A DNA stretch of 64,000 bases, taken from the NCBI GenBank assembly GCA_033557465.1, contig CM066033.1:15377080-15441079 (forward strand), in the 5' to 3' direction. Source of the stretch: Ichthyophis bannanicus. Its lineage: Eukaryota > Chordata > Amphibia > Gymnophiona > Ichthyophiidae. The stretch's first letter is position 1; the number at the start of each line of letters is the position of its first letter. Below, piece after piece: positions 1 to 11,330 of the stretch. Made by a program: the position numbers and the translations under genes. The notes beneath the pieces were generated by a model, which saw nothing but the letters and a program-made list of their open reading frames with translations, was not told the DNA's origin and did no database searches.

Positions 1-270
1 CTAGACGTGCCCCACATGATCAGAATCATGGCTAACTCTCTGTGTCCGGTTCCCACCGGGCACACAGAGGGCCAGGACATCCAGGATGGAATCGGGCCCT
101 GTGCGTTTTTGCTTTCACAGCAAGCTTCTTCTCAAATTCTCTCTTTGCCGGCCTTATCAATTACTTGCATCTAACTTGCCAGTGCTTATGTTTCCAGTTT
201 TCATCTTTTGCCTCCTTTTTCTATTTCCTGGACTATTACATGGACCACCCAAACAATCAGATCCCTACAG

Positions 271-632
271 ATGGCACAAAATTCTGCTGCCCGCATCATC
301 ACCGGATCATAAATTCCTCCCTCCCCCCGAGCCAACTGCATTAGATTCTGATCACCAGGATCAAATTCAAAACAGATCTCAACATATACAAGATCCAGCA
401 CAACTTGTCCCCTGACATTCTCGTCAACATGAACACAAGCACAAGACCCAGACGACGTAACAGAGTGGAAACCATTCAGACCTCTAGCATCTACTCTAAA
501 ACCACCCAATCCTCATCTGCAAGAGCATTATCACTAGCAGTACCAGCCCTCTGGAACTCCCTTCCATATGACCTGAGAGCCACCACTGATGCCAAAGTCT
601 TCAGAAAGAAACTCAAAACTTATCTTAACTGA
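271..632 (+). pseudogene. 3' end of an L2/CR1-type LINE reverse transcriptase
   Basis: Decayed C-terminal end of a non-LTR retrotransposon ORF2. Pieces in different frames read as the usual tail of this family: an NSAARIITG-like block near 275-310, then an open stretch at 405-632 with SLAVPALWNSLPYDLRA followed by FRKKLKTYL and a stop. In intact L2/CR1-type LINEs this segment follows the reverse-transcriptase palm and thumb. The palm itself (motifs A and C) is absent, so this is a 5'-truncated dead copy. Frameshifts lie between about 300 and 405. Bases 1-270 show no feature I can name. Family placement (L2 versus CR1 versus Rex) is not certain. Confidence 0.7.
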
Positions 633-865
633 GAACGCGGGCGGAACAGCATCGCCAGGGGAGTCTGCTTTAAGAAGCCACAAGGAAAGAAACAGCTGAG
701 CAGAGAGCCATGGTGGCAGACCGCATGGAAAAGTAGAACACATGGTCACCAGCCACATGTTAGCAACAGGGCTACCGCGTAGGAGGCAGAGAAAAGGAAG
801 ATCAGCGTCGGAAGAGGTAGGCCTCTTGCATTTGTGCTCTTTTTTCACACATTTTTTTGCCGCTG

Positions 866-1236
866 GAGGTCCGATTCTTAACCGAGTTTCAAGAAACATA
901 GAAATATGATGACAGAAAAAGACCAAATGGCCTATCTAGTCTGTCCTTCCATATGTTGCTTTCGGGGTTGGTTGGCACAGAATCCCATTAATTGGGGGAG
1001 TGGGATGCTAATAGTCCTTGTTGGTCCGGTGATCCATTATTTCTCAATTGTGTTAGAGGTAAAAAAAAAAAAAACGTTGGTCCAGAAACAAGGTTTGGCA
1101 GCAGACTCCCTGAGAACTGTGCATTGGCATTCTGTTGGCTCAGAGCAGTCCAGACACCATGCCAATGAGGCCGCAGTGTTTGGTGTCCGGCGTCCAGTGG
1201 GGAGCAATGTCAGAGACAGCAGTGTGCAGAGGCTGA
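866..1236. repeat. Direct repeat copy A (L1-like ORF1 segment)
   Basis: This segment recurs as copy B at about 2010-2320 in the same orientation. Both begin with CTGGAGG(T/C)CCGATTCTTAA, share the run GGGATGCTAATAGTCCTTGTT and a 12-14 base A tract, and end in the stretch that encodes part of the minus-strand ORF1-like protein. Copy A differs mainly by a 65-bp insertion at 893-957. The arrangement looks like a partial tandem duplication of an L1-like 5' region. Confidence 0.8.
893..957 (-). mobile_element. 65-bp CR1 3' tail insertion
   Basis: Copy B of the surrounding repeat lacks these bases, so they are an insertion. Read on the minus strand they match the last 60 or so bases of the CR1 element at about 21323-21386 (GGAAGGACAGACTAGAT, then GGTCTTTTTCTGTCATCAT, then TTTCTATGTTT) with about five differences. 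It is therefore a CR1 copy truncated to its extreme 3' end. No clear target duplication is seen, as is usual for CR1. Confidence 0.8.
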
Positions 1237-1706
1237 ACAGATTTTTCTAGAAAATTAGCCCTCTCATCAAGTTGCTGAAAAGTTAAGACAGCCTCTTGAG
1301 AGAAGGTACACAACGCATTTAAGATAGAGGAAACTTTTTTATCAATAGAAAGTAAAACTGACCAAATATCTTTCAAGGTTATGTCACCCTCAGCAGAGAT
1401 AGGAGAAACATCTGACACCACATTTAAATTTAACAATTTTACAGGAGAAGGTAAAACCATTGGTAACTTAATTGTACTTGCGACTTCAGGTGGCCTAACC
1501 GACAAATCCATTGATCGCAAAGGTGCAGGTAATGGAGGCGGAGATCTCCCACTGGAATTAAGGGATACTCCATCCGGTGAAGACTGCGCAAGGGGGACTG
1601 GCATAAAATGCCTGTCCAGTGGACCAGTCTGTTTCTCTCCCAAACCCGCTCCTGCTCCAGCTCCAGGGGTATTGTCCACATTCTTGGATTTCCGTTTCCC
1701 CATCAC
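1140..1706 (-). pseudogene. L1-like ORF1, N-terminal part
   Basis: A 188-codon open frame starting MMGKRKSK. It has a basic N-terminus, then a proline- and serine-rich stretch, then from about residue 105 a probable helical, coiled-coil-like region (DIWSVLLSIDKKVSSIL). This layout fits the N-terminal half of an L1-clade ORF1 RNA-binding protein; no RRM or C-terminal domain follows. The frame ends inside direct repeat copy A. About 300 bp upstream (1707-2009) is GC-rich, has no ORF of note and would be the 5' UTR. Identification rests on layout, not on a diagnostic motif. Confidence 0.45.
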
Positions 1707-2009
1707 TTAGCCAACAATAAGGAGGGAGCGAGACAAAGCCGCAGTATCGCCGAAGGAGCGCCAAAGGAGCAGGACCTGCTCCTTTGACCACGCTCCTTCG
1801 AACACACTCCGCGGACACGCTCCGCGATGAACACATGAAGCCAAATATATAGCAAGGTCCCTGGTAACAAGAAGGTGCCCGGGGCCCACCTGCCCGATTT
1901 CCTGAGGCACAAGGGGGGAAAAAACGCTGAAGCCGAGCACCGGCTGCAGCTATCCAGGCAGTCAAGAGCTGTTGGTTCTGCTCCGATCCTCCACGACTCT
2001 CTACCAGCA

Positions 2010-2320
2010 CCTGGAGGCCCGATTCTTAACCGAGTCTCAAGGGTGCTTTCGGGGCTGGTTGGCACGGAATTCCATTAATGGGGGGAGTGGGATGCTAATA
2101 GTCCTTGTTGGTCCGGTGATCCATTATTTCTCGATTGTGTTAGAGGTAAAAAAAAAAAAAAGTTTGTCCAGAAACAAGGTTTGGCAGCAGACTCCCTGAG
2201 GACTGTGCATTGGCATTCTGTTGGCTCAGAGCAGTCCAGACACCATGCCAATGAGGCCGCAGTGTTTGGTGTCCGGCGTCCAGTGGGGAGCAATGTCAGA
2301 GACAGCAGTGTGCAGAGGCT
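2010..2320. repeat. Direct repeat copy B (L1-like segment)
   Basis: Second copy of the segment described at 866-1236, uninterrupted by the CR1 tail. It ends near 2320, where DIRS-1 sequence begins. It shows the empty site into which the 65-bp tail was inserted in copy A. Confidence 0.8.
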
Positions 2321-2403
2321 GCGTAATCAAAGCGGCGTCCTTGGAACAGGGTATCCAAGCAAGTATAGACTAGGAACCCCCTTTAGCCCTCTTCCAGGAG
2401 TTG

Positions 2404-3525
2404 GCGGGACCTGGGGTCACAATGGCTGAGTCTGGGTCACCGCCACCTTCTCTGTCAGATCATCCTGCTCTCCCTCTGCCGCAGCCCAGGCCCTCCACTT
2501 CGAAGGGAGTGGAAGGGGGGGAGACACTGGGGTGGTTTTTTTCCCAGAGTTTGTTTTATTGCTGCACAGAGGGTTTTGTCTGAAGAAACAGAGCGTACTA
2601 GATCAGGAGCCAGCGCAAGAGGGTGCGGCAAAAAGGGGAGCTCACCACAAGGAGCTGGAAGACGCAGAGGTGCCTCTGAAACGGACTAGGCTGGTGAGTG
2701 AGGGGGCTTTACACTCCCCTTGGTTGGAGGCTCATGAGGAGTCCTCGGACCGGGAAAGGGTGGAGGACGAGAAGGAGCTCAAAGAGGGCGAGATTCCGGA
2801 GGAGAAATAGGCCAGGAATGTTCGGGTGTTCCGCCGAGAATAGTTGCCGGCGTTAATCAGCGAGTCCTTGAAGACCCTCAATATCTCCGCAGGCATCCCA
2901 GTGGAGGAGGAGGCATTGGAGTATCCATTTATTCAGACAGCTAGGAAGTCACAAAAAGTCTTCCCAGTTCACCGAGTGGTTCGTCAGATGATCCAGGAGG
3001 AGTGGGACCAGCCGGAGTCTGGCTTAAGGGGAGTGCGGTCCATGTCGTGATTATACCCCTTGCCGGAACACGAGGAAGATTTACTTCGGTCCCTAGGCTG
3101 GACGTGGCCATGTGGGCAGTTACCAAGAAGACAACCATCCCTGTTGAGGCAGTGCGGCCCTTAAGGATGCCCAGGACAGGAAGCTAGACACGTTATTAAA
3201 CAAGCCTTTGACATCAATGCCCTGGCTCTCCAGGCATTCGTGTGCAGGGCTTGGGTGGCCAGGGCTTGCCTTCGATGGTCTCAGCAGCTCTAGCTGCTGA
3301 GTGACCTCCCTGCTTATCAGGAGTATGGCAAAGAATATAGCTTCGGTGGTGGCCGCCTGTTGCTATCTGTGGCTCCGCAACTGGGCGGCAGATGGTTCCT
3401 CTAAGGCTCGACTTAGCAAGCTCGCCTTCAAGGGAAAGCTTTTGTTTGGGAAGGACCTGGACAAATTGGTTAAGGAGCTGGGAGAATCTAAGGGAGGCAG
3501 GCTCCCAGAGGTTTGACCAAAACAG
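2404..3525 (+). pseudogene. DIRS-1 Gag-like protein (broken)
   Basis: Pieces in several frames match the Gag of DIRS-5 (44830-46567): FVLLLHRGFCL near 2550, VFRRE-LPALISESLKTLN near 2830-2890, VFPVHRVVRQMIQEEWDQPE near 2960-3015, TKKTTIPVEA near 3130, LLKQAFDINALALQA-like near 3195-3235, and KLAFKGKLLFGKDLDKLVKE with GESKGGRLPE near 3420-3510. The order is conserved. At least four frame changes and several stops make it a pseudogene. The function (nucleocapsid or capsid of a DIRS particle) is inferred from position. Confidence 0.75.
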
Positions 3526-3699
3526 AGTCACATCCCTGCGCCTGCACTGTCTCAGCCGTGTGACTTTCGTAAGTTTCGGTCAGCTCGCGCAAAACCCTTT
3601 CAGAGGGGACGCTTTCCCATGAAAGGACAGAATTTCCAGGTGTTTCAGGGGGCAGGAAGGGGATTTGGGGTCTCTTCCTCCACCTCGGGTCCTAGGAAG

Positions 3700-5460
3700 C
3701 CACAATGAAGCGAGGGGGACCCGGGCCGGCTGGTGGAGGGGGTCGCCTGCGGCAGATTTTTCTCTGCTTGGATTGGGTCACTTCCAATCAATGGGTTCTG
3801 GAGGTGGTTTGAGAGGGGTATGCTCTCGAACTGGCAAGACCAATCCCCCCATCGTTTATGCAGTGGCCTTGCAAAGCCCTGTCCAAGGCCTCGGCAGTAA
3901 AGGAAACCTTTGTGCAGCTTCTGCTCTTGGGAGCGGTCGTGCCAGTTCCCAAAAGCCAGTAAAGCCAGTGCGGCTGCGGTCGGTACTCCATTTATTTTGT
4001 GGTTCCCAAAAAGTAGGGTTCCTTCCATTCAATTCTCGACCTCAAACGAGTCAATCATTATCTCAGGGTTTCTCACTTTTGCATGGAAACCCTGAGGTTG
4101 GTAATAGTGGCACTATGGCACAGAGTTTCTAACATCTCTCAACCACACGGAGGCGTATGTCCACCTTCCCATCCGCTAGTCACACCTACAGTTCCTGTTG
4201 TTTGCGGTACTTATGGGACACTTTCAGTTTCAGGCATTACTGTTCGGACTGGTGACGATGCCTTGTACCTTTACCAAGGTGATGGTCATGGTGGCAGCGG
4301 CTCTTCGCAAAGAAGGGATCCTGGTCCACCCGTACCTCAACGACTGGTTAATCCACACCAAGTCCAAGGAGGAGAGTGTAGAGGCAACAACCAAGGTAGT
4401 CAATCTCTTGAGGAGCCGGGGGTGGGTAATCAACTTGTCCAAGAGCAGATTGGTTCCCTCCCAGGAGATCAAGTATCTCGGGGCAAGGTTCGATACCCAC
4501 TTAGGCAAGGTGTTCTTGCCAGTTCAGAGGACGAGGGAGCTTTGGCATCTGGTGGGTCAGCTTCTGGCCATGAGGGTGCCCACCACTTGGCATTATCTCC
4601 AAGTTCTGGGGACCATGGCGGTGACGATCAAGCTTGTACCCTGGACGAGGGCCCACATGAGACTGCTCTAGTGATCCCTTCTCCATCACTGGTCTCATCA
4701 GCATCAGCCTTTGTCCACGGTGCTACCATGTCCTCCGGTGACCAGGAGAGCCCTGGACTGGTGGCTCCAGCCAGGGAAGCTGAAGCAGGGGATGCCTCTC
4801 GAGTCCCTGTGCTGGATTCAGTTGATGATAGATGCCAGTCTGGTCAGCTGGGGGGGCTCACTGCGAGGGGCACTTTGCCCAGGGGTGCTGGAATGTCCCG
4901 GAGGCTTGGTGGTCAACAAACAGGGTAGAAATGCGAGCAGTAGCACTGGCGCTCAGAGCGTTCGAGCGCTAGGTCCGACAGAAGGCAGTCCAGGTGTTCT
5001 CGGACAATGTCACTACAGTGGCCTATATCATTCGGCATGAGCAGTCCTCCCCTGAAGGAGGAGGCAGAGCGGCTGCTTGATTGGGCCAAGGTCAATCTCC
5101 AGGCTTTGTCGGCGGTGCATGTAGCCGGGGTAGAGAATGTCACTGTGGACTACCTGAGCCGGGTCAAGGTGGATCATGGAGAATGATTACTCTGTCAGGA
5201 AGTGTTCGACCAGGTGGTACACTGGTGGGGTCAACCCATCATGGACCTCATGGCAAGATGGGGGTCGGCCAAAGCAAGCCGCTTCTTCAGCAGAAGAAAG
5301 GAAAGGATGTCGGAGGGCCTAGATGCTCTCGTTCAGAGATGGCCCTCGGAGGGGCTTTTGTATGTGTTTCCTCTATGGGTCCTCCAGAGCGTAGAAGCCC
5401 ATCCGAGACTGGTAGCTCTGATAGTCCTGGATTGGCCACGGAGGCCGTGATATGCCGACC
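3700..5460 (+). pseudogene. DIRS-1 reverse transcriptase-RNase H (broken)
   Basis: The best RT piece is at 4198-4671: FQALLFGLVTMPCTFTKVM, then VHPYLNDWLIHTKS. The catalytic box is YLND, whereas DIRS-2 and DIRS-3 have YLDD, so a metal-binding aspartate is replaced. Downstream, MIDASLVSWGG (about 4826-4860) and the AGVENVTVDYLSR block near 5120-5160 mark the RNase H domain, followed by the conserved MDLMARWGSAKASRFFSRR tail near 5240-5300. The frame is lost repeatedly. Large open frames overlapping it on the plus strand (such as 4083-4928) are shadows. Confidence 0.8.
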
Positions 5461-5644
5461 TCGTGAGGCTACTGGCCGATTGCCCCTGGTGACATCTGGT
5501 AAGAGACAACCTCCTAATTCAGGGTCCAGTCCAGATGCCGCTGGTGGGTCGATTCTCACTTACGGCTTGGCTCTTGAAAGGGCAAAGCTGCAAAAGTGTG
5601 GGTACTCCAGGATGATGATCATGACCTTACTAAATGTGCAGAAG

Positions 5645-5932
5645 GTCATACTTACCTAGCAGTTTCCCCAAAAAGACACAGGTTCCACAATGCTTGTATT
5701 CTGGTTAAGCATTGATATCCTGGGTCCCCTTTTAATAATGGTTTATGGACCTTTCCTCCAGGAACTTATTATTTTCTTTTATTTGTCTTAAATAGTTTAC
5801 CCTGTAGCTTCATTGCATGTCCCCTAGTCTTTCTATATTCTGATAATGTAAACAATCAATCTACGTTTACCCATTCCACTCCGTTCATTAATTTATAGAC
5901 TTCTATCATATTTCCCCTTAGCCGTCTCTTAT
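5645..5932 (-). mobile_element. CR1 3' fragment inside DIRS-1
   Basis: Matches the minus-strand CR1 fragments at 12104-12430 and 44587-44827: CCTAGCAGTTTCCCC, then GACACAGGTTC, then GCATTGATATCCTGGGTCCC, then TTTATGGACCTTTCCTCCAGG. It lies between the end of the RNase H tail and the recombinase. The outermost 3' end of the CR1 (about 100 bp, the AAGAACATAAGAA part) is missing, so the junction was later trimmed. Confidence 0.8.
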
Positions 5933-5935
5933 GTG

Positions 5936-6885
5936 AGAGTCTGGTGCATCTTTGAAGGCTGGTGTGTGGTCCGGGAAAAAAGGCCTGTGGCGGTCTCTGT
6001 GCTGGACGTCTTGGACTTACAGGCCGGGTTTCAGAAAGGCCTGGCAGCCAGTTCTTTAAGAGTGCAGCTAGCAGCTATTGCCTGTAACCGAGGTAACGTT
6101 CAAGGTAAGTCACTAGGGGTACACCCAGATGTCGGGCAGGTCCTTAAAGTGGTGAGAGGTTTACGGCCTCAGCAAAGATCCTCACTTCCTCCTGGTGACC
6201 TCAATCTCGTGCTTAATGCACTAGTTGAGGGGATCTCTTTCAGCTGATAGGGCGAGCCTCCCTGAAGGACTTGACCCTCAAAACAGTGTTTTTGGTTGCG
6301 ATCTGTTCAGCTAGACGTATTTTGGAACTCCGGGCACTTTCATGTCGGCCTCCATTCATGAGCTTTTTCAAGGAAAAGGTGGTCCTGCGAACAGTACCTT
6401 CCTTTTTGCCCAAAGTAGTCTCCCCCTTTCATTTGAATCAACCGGTTTCTCTTCCAGCCTACTCAAAGGAGTAGCGCAGGACAATGGATGCTCGTTTGCA
6501 CCGACTGGATGTGTGCAGGGTCCTGAAGCACTATATTGACAGGATGGTGGCGTTTCGTAGATCAGTTTGTTTGTTTGTCTTGTTTGAGGGACCACAGAAA
6601 GAGGAGGCGGCAGCCAAGGCTTCAATTTCCAGATGGATTAAGGAAGCCATTGCTTCGGCGTACATTCTGAAAAGAAGACCCGTGCCGGGGGTTTTCAGGG
6701 CTCATTCTACGTGGGCACAGGCGGCCTCGTGGGCGGAATTCAGTCTGGTTCCGCCGCTAGACATCTGTAGGGTGGCTACGTGGGCCTACCTGCATACATT
6801 CACCAAGTACTTTCACTTAGATGGTCAGGCTAAGGTTAGGGGAGCGGCTCTTCGGTCCGGTATCGCGGGTCCCTCCCATTCTTGA
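5936..6885 (+). pseudogene. DIRS-1 tyrosine recombinase (broken)
   Basis: Three open pieces follow the order of a DIRS recombinase: VRVWCIFEGWC and LRVQLAAIACNRG in 5936-6247; AICSARRILELRALS, then VVLRTVPSFLPKVVSPFHLNQ in 6271-6474; and VCRVLKHYID to WAYLHTFTKYFHLD in 6484-6885. The first catalytic arginine (ARR) and the probable nucleophile tyrosine (in KYFHLD) are visible. The middle H-x-x-R box reads HSTW, so the second arginine is lost. A stop follows the PAYSKE block. It would have integrated the circular cDNA; this copy cannot. Confidence 0.8.
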
Positions 6886-6892
6886 AATGCTC

Positions 6893-7030
6893 TGTTACAT
6901 CCCAGAGAAAAGGGACTGCACTGGAGGGACGCTTAGGAAGGAGTAATTAGAGCTTACCTGCTAATTAGCGTTCCTGGTGGAACTCCAGTCCAGTCCCTGA
7001 TCCCACCCAGGTTTCTGCGAAGTGGCGTGT
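6893..7030 (+). repeat. DIRS-1 internal complementary region
   Basis: The second half (from about 6932, GGAGTAATTAGAGCTTACCT on) is the reverse complement of the right terminal repeat at 7440-7523. The first half (CATCCCAGAG to GGAGGGACGCTTAGG) should be complementary to the lost left terminus. This joined design is the hallmark of DIRS elements, where it helps the linear cDNA close into a circle. Confidence 0.8.
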
Positions 7031-7439
7031 TCAGCCCGAAGAGGTTATATGCGATAGTGTTATTCCCTTTCAGAAGACTCATCGCTGAAAGGGTGGACTC
7101 AGAGCGGCAGAATGGACCAGTGGGTGCCCCCGTCCAGAGACATTTGGGGGGCAAATTATGATTCAGGTAAGCAGCCTCCTCCTCTTCTTCGGGGAGGTGG
7201 GGAAATCCTCCTGGGGTTAATGGGGAGGTAGTATGAATAGTGATAAGACAAAGGTTAAGAATGGTTTACAGTTTTTCCGGTTAGTTATAGTTAGTGGAGT
7301 TTTTAGTTTTACTCTGTTTCATTGTCTCTCCGTTACGTTTGCTTTGTCAATAGGATACTGGAGGTGGTGGGAGGTGCCAATGGTATATATACTCCAGTGT
7401 CATCAAAAGGATGACGTACTCGGTCTCCAAGCTGCTGAA

Positions 7440-7523
7440 AGGGGAGCACAACCCAGAGGAAAGGGTCTGGACTGGAGTTCCTTCAGGAACGCTAATTAGC
7501 AGGTAAGCTCTAATTACTCCTTT
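7440..7523 (+). repeat. DIRS-1 right terminal inverted repeat
   Basis: Reverse complement of part of the ICR at 6932-7010: TCTGGACTGGAGTTCCT, then AACGCTAATTAGCAGGTAAG, then CTCTAATTACTCCTT. The same repeat type with changes occurs in DIRS-5 at 26785-26850 and 27215-27300, so DIRS-1 and DIRS-5 are one subfamily. Confidence 0.8.
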
Positions 7524-7594
7524 AGTGTTATATATTCTAACTCTCCCATCTTTTTTTTTTTAAGACTTCTAGCATTTACATACAAGCATTTTAG

Positions 7595-9850
7595 ATATCA
7601 TATTTTATTCATATTAATCTGGTTATCGGCTGTTGTTATTGTTAAGTGTTGACTCATGGCGACCCTCTGGATAGTTGTTCTAAACTGTGTTCGGTCTTCA
7701 GTAAGGCGGCTCACTGTTGACAGAATGGCACCCAAAGCTGCTGTTATTGTATTGATCCATCTCATTGCTGGCCTTCCTTTTTTGCGTTGACCTTCTACTA
7801 TGCCAAGCATGATGTCTTTCTCTTTCTCTAATGATCTCTCTCTTCGCATGACATGCCCAAAGTATGAAAGTCAAAGTCTTGTCATCTGAGCTTCTAAAGA
7901 AAGCTTAGGTTTGATCTCTAGTATTGACTGATTTGTTCTTCGGGCAATCCATAGTATACACAGTATTTGTGAACAGCACAATAATTCAAAGGCATCAATT
8001 TTCTTCCTATCTTGTCTTTTTCACTGTCCAACTTTTGAATCCATATGACATTATTAAAAATGCCATGGCTTACACAAGTTGAATTTTTGGATGGAGAGAG
8101 ACATCTCTACTCTTGAGAATTCTGTCTGTCCCTCATAGCCATTCTACCAAGAGCGATGCATCGTCAGATTTCTTGACTGCTTGTTGCTTCTTTAATGATA
8201 GTTGATCCAAGTAGGTTACAGTTGTTCATTATTTCATGATTTTTGTCTTCTTTACATTAAGGTGCAGGCCCATTTTAAGACTGTTCCTTGATCTTGAGAA
8301 GCAAATGTTTCAGATAGTCTTCATTTTCAGCCAGTAATGTGGTATCATCAGCATAGTGAAGGTTGTTGATGAGTCTTTCACCAGTCTTAAACACCTCTCT
8401 TGTTTTCATACAATCCTGCTTCTCTGATGATTTGTTCTGCAAATAAATTAAACAGGTGGGGGAAAGTATGCCCCCTTACACCTTTGCTGATTTTAAATCA
8501 TTCTGTTTCTCCTTGTTCCGTTTGAACTGTTGCTTCTTGATCAATGTAAAGGTTGTGCACGAGAACAATCAGGTTTTCTGGTACACCCATGCTTCTTAAT
8601 GTGGCCCAGAGTTTCTCATGGTTTACAAAGTCAAAAGCCTTGCTGTAAAGTACACATAGATATCCTTTTGGTATTCGTTAGTCTTTTCAAGGATCCATCT
8701 TACATCCATGATGATGTCTCTTATTCCTCGCCCTTTCCTGAAACCTTCTTGCACTTCAGGTAGTTCTCGTTCCAGGAATGGTGTAGTCTCTGAATAATCT
8801 TCAGTAGAATCTGGCTGGCATGTAGGATCAGAGCGACTATGCGATAATTTCTACAGTCAGTTGAATCACCTTTCTTTAGTGTTGGTATAAACATAGATCT
8901 TTTCCAGTCAGTTGGCCATGATATTTCTTCCAAATTTCCTTGTAACTATGGTAACAGCGGTATCAGATTGCTGTAATACTTCTATGGGAAAGCCGATCTT
9001 GTTCTTCCTCTAATAGTTTCTACTTCTATTTCCTGTCATGTGTCATTGTAGTACTTCTCCTTGTCTTGTCTTTCTGCACGTTGAAGATCTCTGAATTCTG
9101 TGACTGCCTTTCTTTCTCCTTTGACTTTTGTTTCTCTTCGTTTCTGGGCAATTTTCAGAGTTTCATTAGTCATCCATTTTGACCATTTTTGCTTTTTCAC
9201 CTTTTGTAGAGACTTCTCACTTTCTTCCAACACAGCCTTATTGATGTCTTCCCATAAGTCTTCTGGAGCTCTGTCATTTGTATCTAAAGCAGCAAATCGA
9301 TTTTGCAGTCTTTAAATTCCAGTGGTATATTCTCAAGGTCATATTTTGCTACTTTCATAAGTGGCTTGACCTTTTTCAACTTTAGATTGTGTTTGCGTAC
9401 TAGTAGATGGTGATCTGTACCATAGTCAGCTTCAGGTTTTGTCTTTGTTGATGGTATAGAGTATTTCCATCATTGACTTCCACAGATGTAGTCAATTTGA
9501 TTTTTGTACCATCCATTGGGTGAAGTCCACGTGTACAGTCGCCGCTTGTGTTGCTAGAAGAAGGTGTTTGAGATGAATAGATCTTTGGTCTTGCAGAATT
9601 CTATCAATTTGTTTTGTTGTGACTATCCATTGGGTTTTTGTGGCAAGATACGGAAGTAGATTGTCGGGCCTTTCTTCTGCACTGTTTAAGTTTAGTGCTA
9701 TTGCTGTTGCCACAGAAATATGATCCTCCGCCGCCAACTCTGTCCCATTCTACTGCGGCCCAGATGGGTGGTTTGTCTTGGTCTGGCACCTCAGCTGAGA
9801 CCTGTCCATCTTGGGAGACCCTGCCAGTAGTTAAACTACCGAAAGCTTAG
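7595..9850 (-). mobile_element. BovB-like RTE LINE, decayed
   Basis: Read on the minus strand, pieces follow the RTE order. End of the endonuclease near 9480-9560, where one frame reads TRGLHPMDGTKIKLTT, matching the TWTSPDG-x4-QIDYI box of BovB. Linker at 9036-9315 (NRFAALDTNDRAPEDLWEDI, then KKQKWSKWMTNETLKIAQKRRE). RT fingers at 8721-8933 (DWKRSMFIPTLKKGDSTDC, then NYRIVALILHASQILLK). C-terminus at 7598-7849 (MLGIVEGQRKKGRPAMRWI). Most of the palm lies in a region with many stops. The endonuclease N-terminus is missing. Clearly inactive. The similarity to BovB is from motif recall; a placement in another RTE clade is possible. Confidence 0.8.
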
Positions 9851-9954
9851 CTCTCAGCATCACTGATGCACACAAGCCCTCACAGCATGACACGCTGCAA
9901 ACCAAGTGAGGGCTGGTTATCGGTAGGCAGGGGTAATTTGGAATCTTTAAGCTC

Positions 9955-11330
9955 TGTATTTTTATTTATTTTATTTGTTACATTTCTATACCTCCCCTTC
10001 CAGAGATCAGGGGCGGTTTTTACAAGGAACAAAAATAAACTTTTTACAGGTAACCTGACTGCAGGTAGGGTCAGTGGGTTGGCGTTACAATTTTTTAGGA
10101 ACTATGTACAACTAGGCTATATACAGGAATTTTCATGCTTATGTTTGTTTTATACGGCCTTTATCTGGGTTGGGTGAGCTGTCCCTGTGGTGCATGTGTG
10201 TTTGGATATGAGTTTTCTGTACCGTAGTGCATAGTAAAGAAGTGGGTTTTTAGGTGCTTTCTGAAATCTTTGAGGTCTTTTGTTGTGCGGATGTGAAGTG
10301 GGAGGGTGTTCCAGATGTTGGGTGCAGCATAGGAGAATGCTCTGGAGCTGCTGGTTTGCTTTGTTTTTCGGATGGAGGGTGGGATTGTTAAGAAGTGAGT
10401 GGCATTCTCCCTGCGTGTTCTGTTTGTTGGGGTGAGAGGAAAGAGGGAGCAACATTGTTGATGAGTTTCAATGATGTTACAAGTAGTTTGTATCTGATCC
10501 AACTTTCTATTGGGAGCCAGTGTAGGGCATATAGGAGGGGAGTGACATAGTCAGTTAGTCTGGCTTTGCAGGTGATCTTGGCTGTGATATTTTGCATTCA
10601 TTGGAGTATGTGGAGACTCTTTGCCGGTAGACCCTGCAACAGCCTGTTGCAGTAGTCGAACTGTGGGGTGATGATGGATTTAATGACCGCACTGAAGTCG
10701 TTATCTTCAAGGAGAGGTCTTAGTTGTATGGATTTTAATTTGTAGAGGATTGTTCTGGCTGTTCGTTTCAGGTGGGCTACCATGCTGAGGGAGGTATCTA
10801 GGACAACACCGAGGTATTTAACTTCCTTTTTGGCTGGGATTGTGGTGTTGTTGATGGTGATGGCTTGAGGTAGGGTTGTGTCTTGGTTTCTTGTGATGTA
10901 CATCGCTTCCGTCTTTTTGTAGTTTAGGCTGAGGTTGTTGAATTTCAGCCAGGAGTCAGCTTCCTTAATACATTCGTCCAGGTTGTTGTAGTTGGGGTTA
11001 TTTACATCTATGGGGCGCGACAACATGATGTCATCCACATAGATGTAGTAGCGGATGTTGTGTTTTTGGAATATGTTGGTGATAGGTTGATGGTGCAGGT
11101 TGAAAAGGAGGGCAGAGAGGGCGGAACTTTGTGGTATGCCTTCTCTTGTGGAAAGGTGTTTGCGGGTTTTTTCCCTATTTGGATCGTGAGGTCTGAGATG
11201 TATGATTTAAACCAGAAAAGGACTAGGCTGCCCAGGCCAATATATTCGAGCCTTGCAATGAGGGTTTCGTGGCTTATATTGTCGAATGTTGAGGCGACGT
11301 CTAGAAATATTAGGAGGAATGCTCTATAAC
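9955..11330 (-). mobile_element. L2-like LINE, 3' portion (host of nest 1)
   Basis: Minus-strand LINE that continues across the hAT insertion at 23014-23085. RT motif A reads LLIFLDVASTFDNISHETL at about 11320-11260, motif C reads YIYVDDIML near 11055-11020, then KKTEAMYITRN, EVKYLGVVLDTS, the LHWLPIE thumb block near 10520, and the terminal AAPNIWNTLPLHIRTTKD block near 10330-10280. The 3' tail (AATAAAATAAATAAA on the minus strand) ends near 9955. Several frame changes, including one near 11130. The copy is 5'-truncated shortly beyond 23085. Clade (L2 versus CR1 versus Rex) is provisional. Confidence 0.8.

Larger units (their letters stand above)
2330..7523 (+). mobile_element. DIRS-1: decayed DIRS-type retrotransposon
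   Basis: DIRS elements carry Gag, reverse transcriptase, RNase H and a tyrosine recombinase, and end in inverted repeats with an internal complementary region (ICR). All parts are present in this order on the plus strand: Gag-like 2404-3525, RT-RNase H about 3700-5460, recombinase 5936-6885, ICR 6893-7030, right inverted repeat 7440-7523. The left inverted repeat predicted by the first half of the ICR was not found, so the 5' end is lost or rearranged at the junction with the L1-like repeat. Many stops and frameshifts; a CR1 fragment lies between RNase H and recombinase. Inferred inactive. Confidence 0.85.

Noticed and set aside
3665..4132. 155-codon plus-strand frame
   Set aside because: It mixes Gag end and RT start in the wrong frame of DIRS-1.
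4083..4928. 281-codon plus-strand frame
   Set aside because: It is an out-of-frame shadow over the DIRS-1 reverse transcriptase-RNase H; the motif-bearing frame is a different one.
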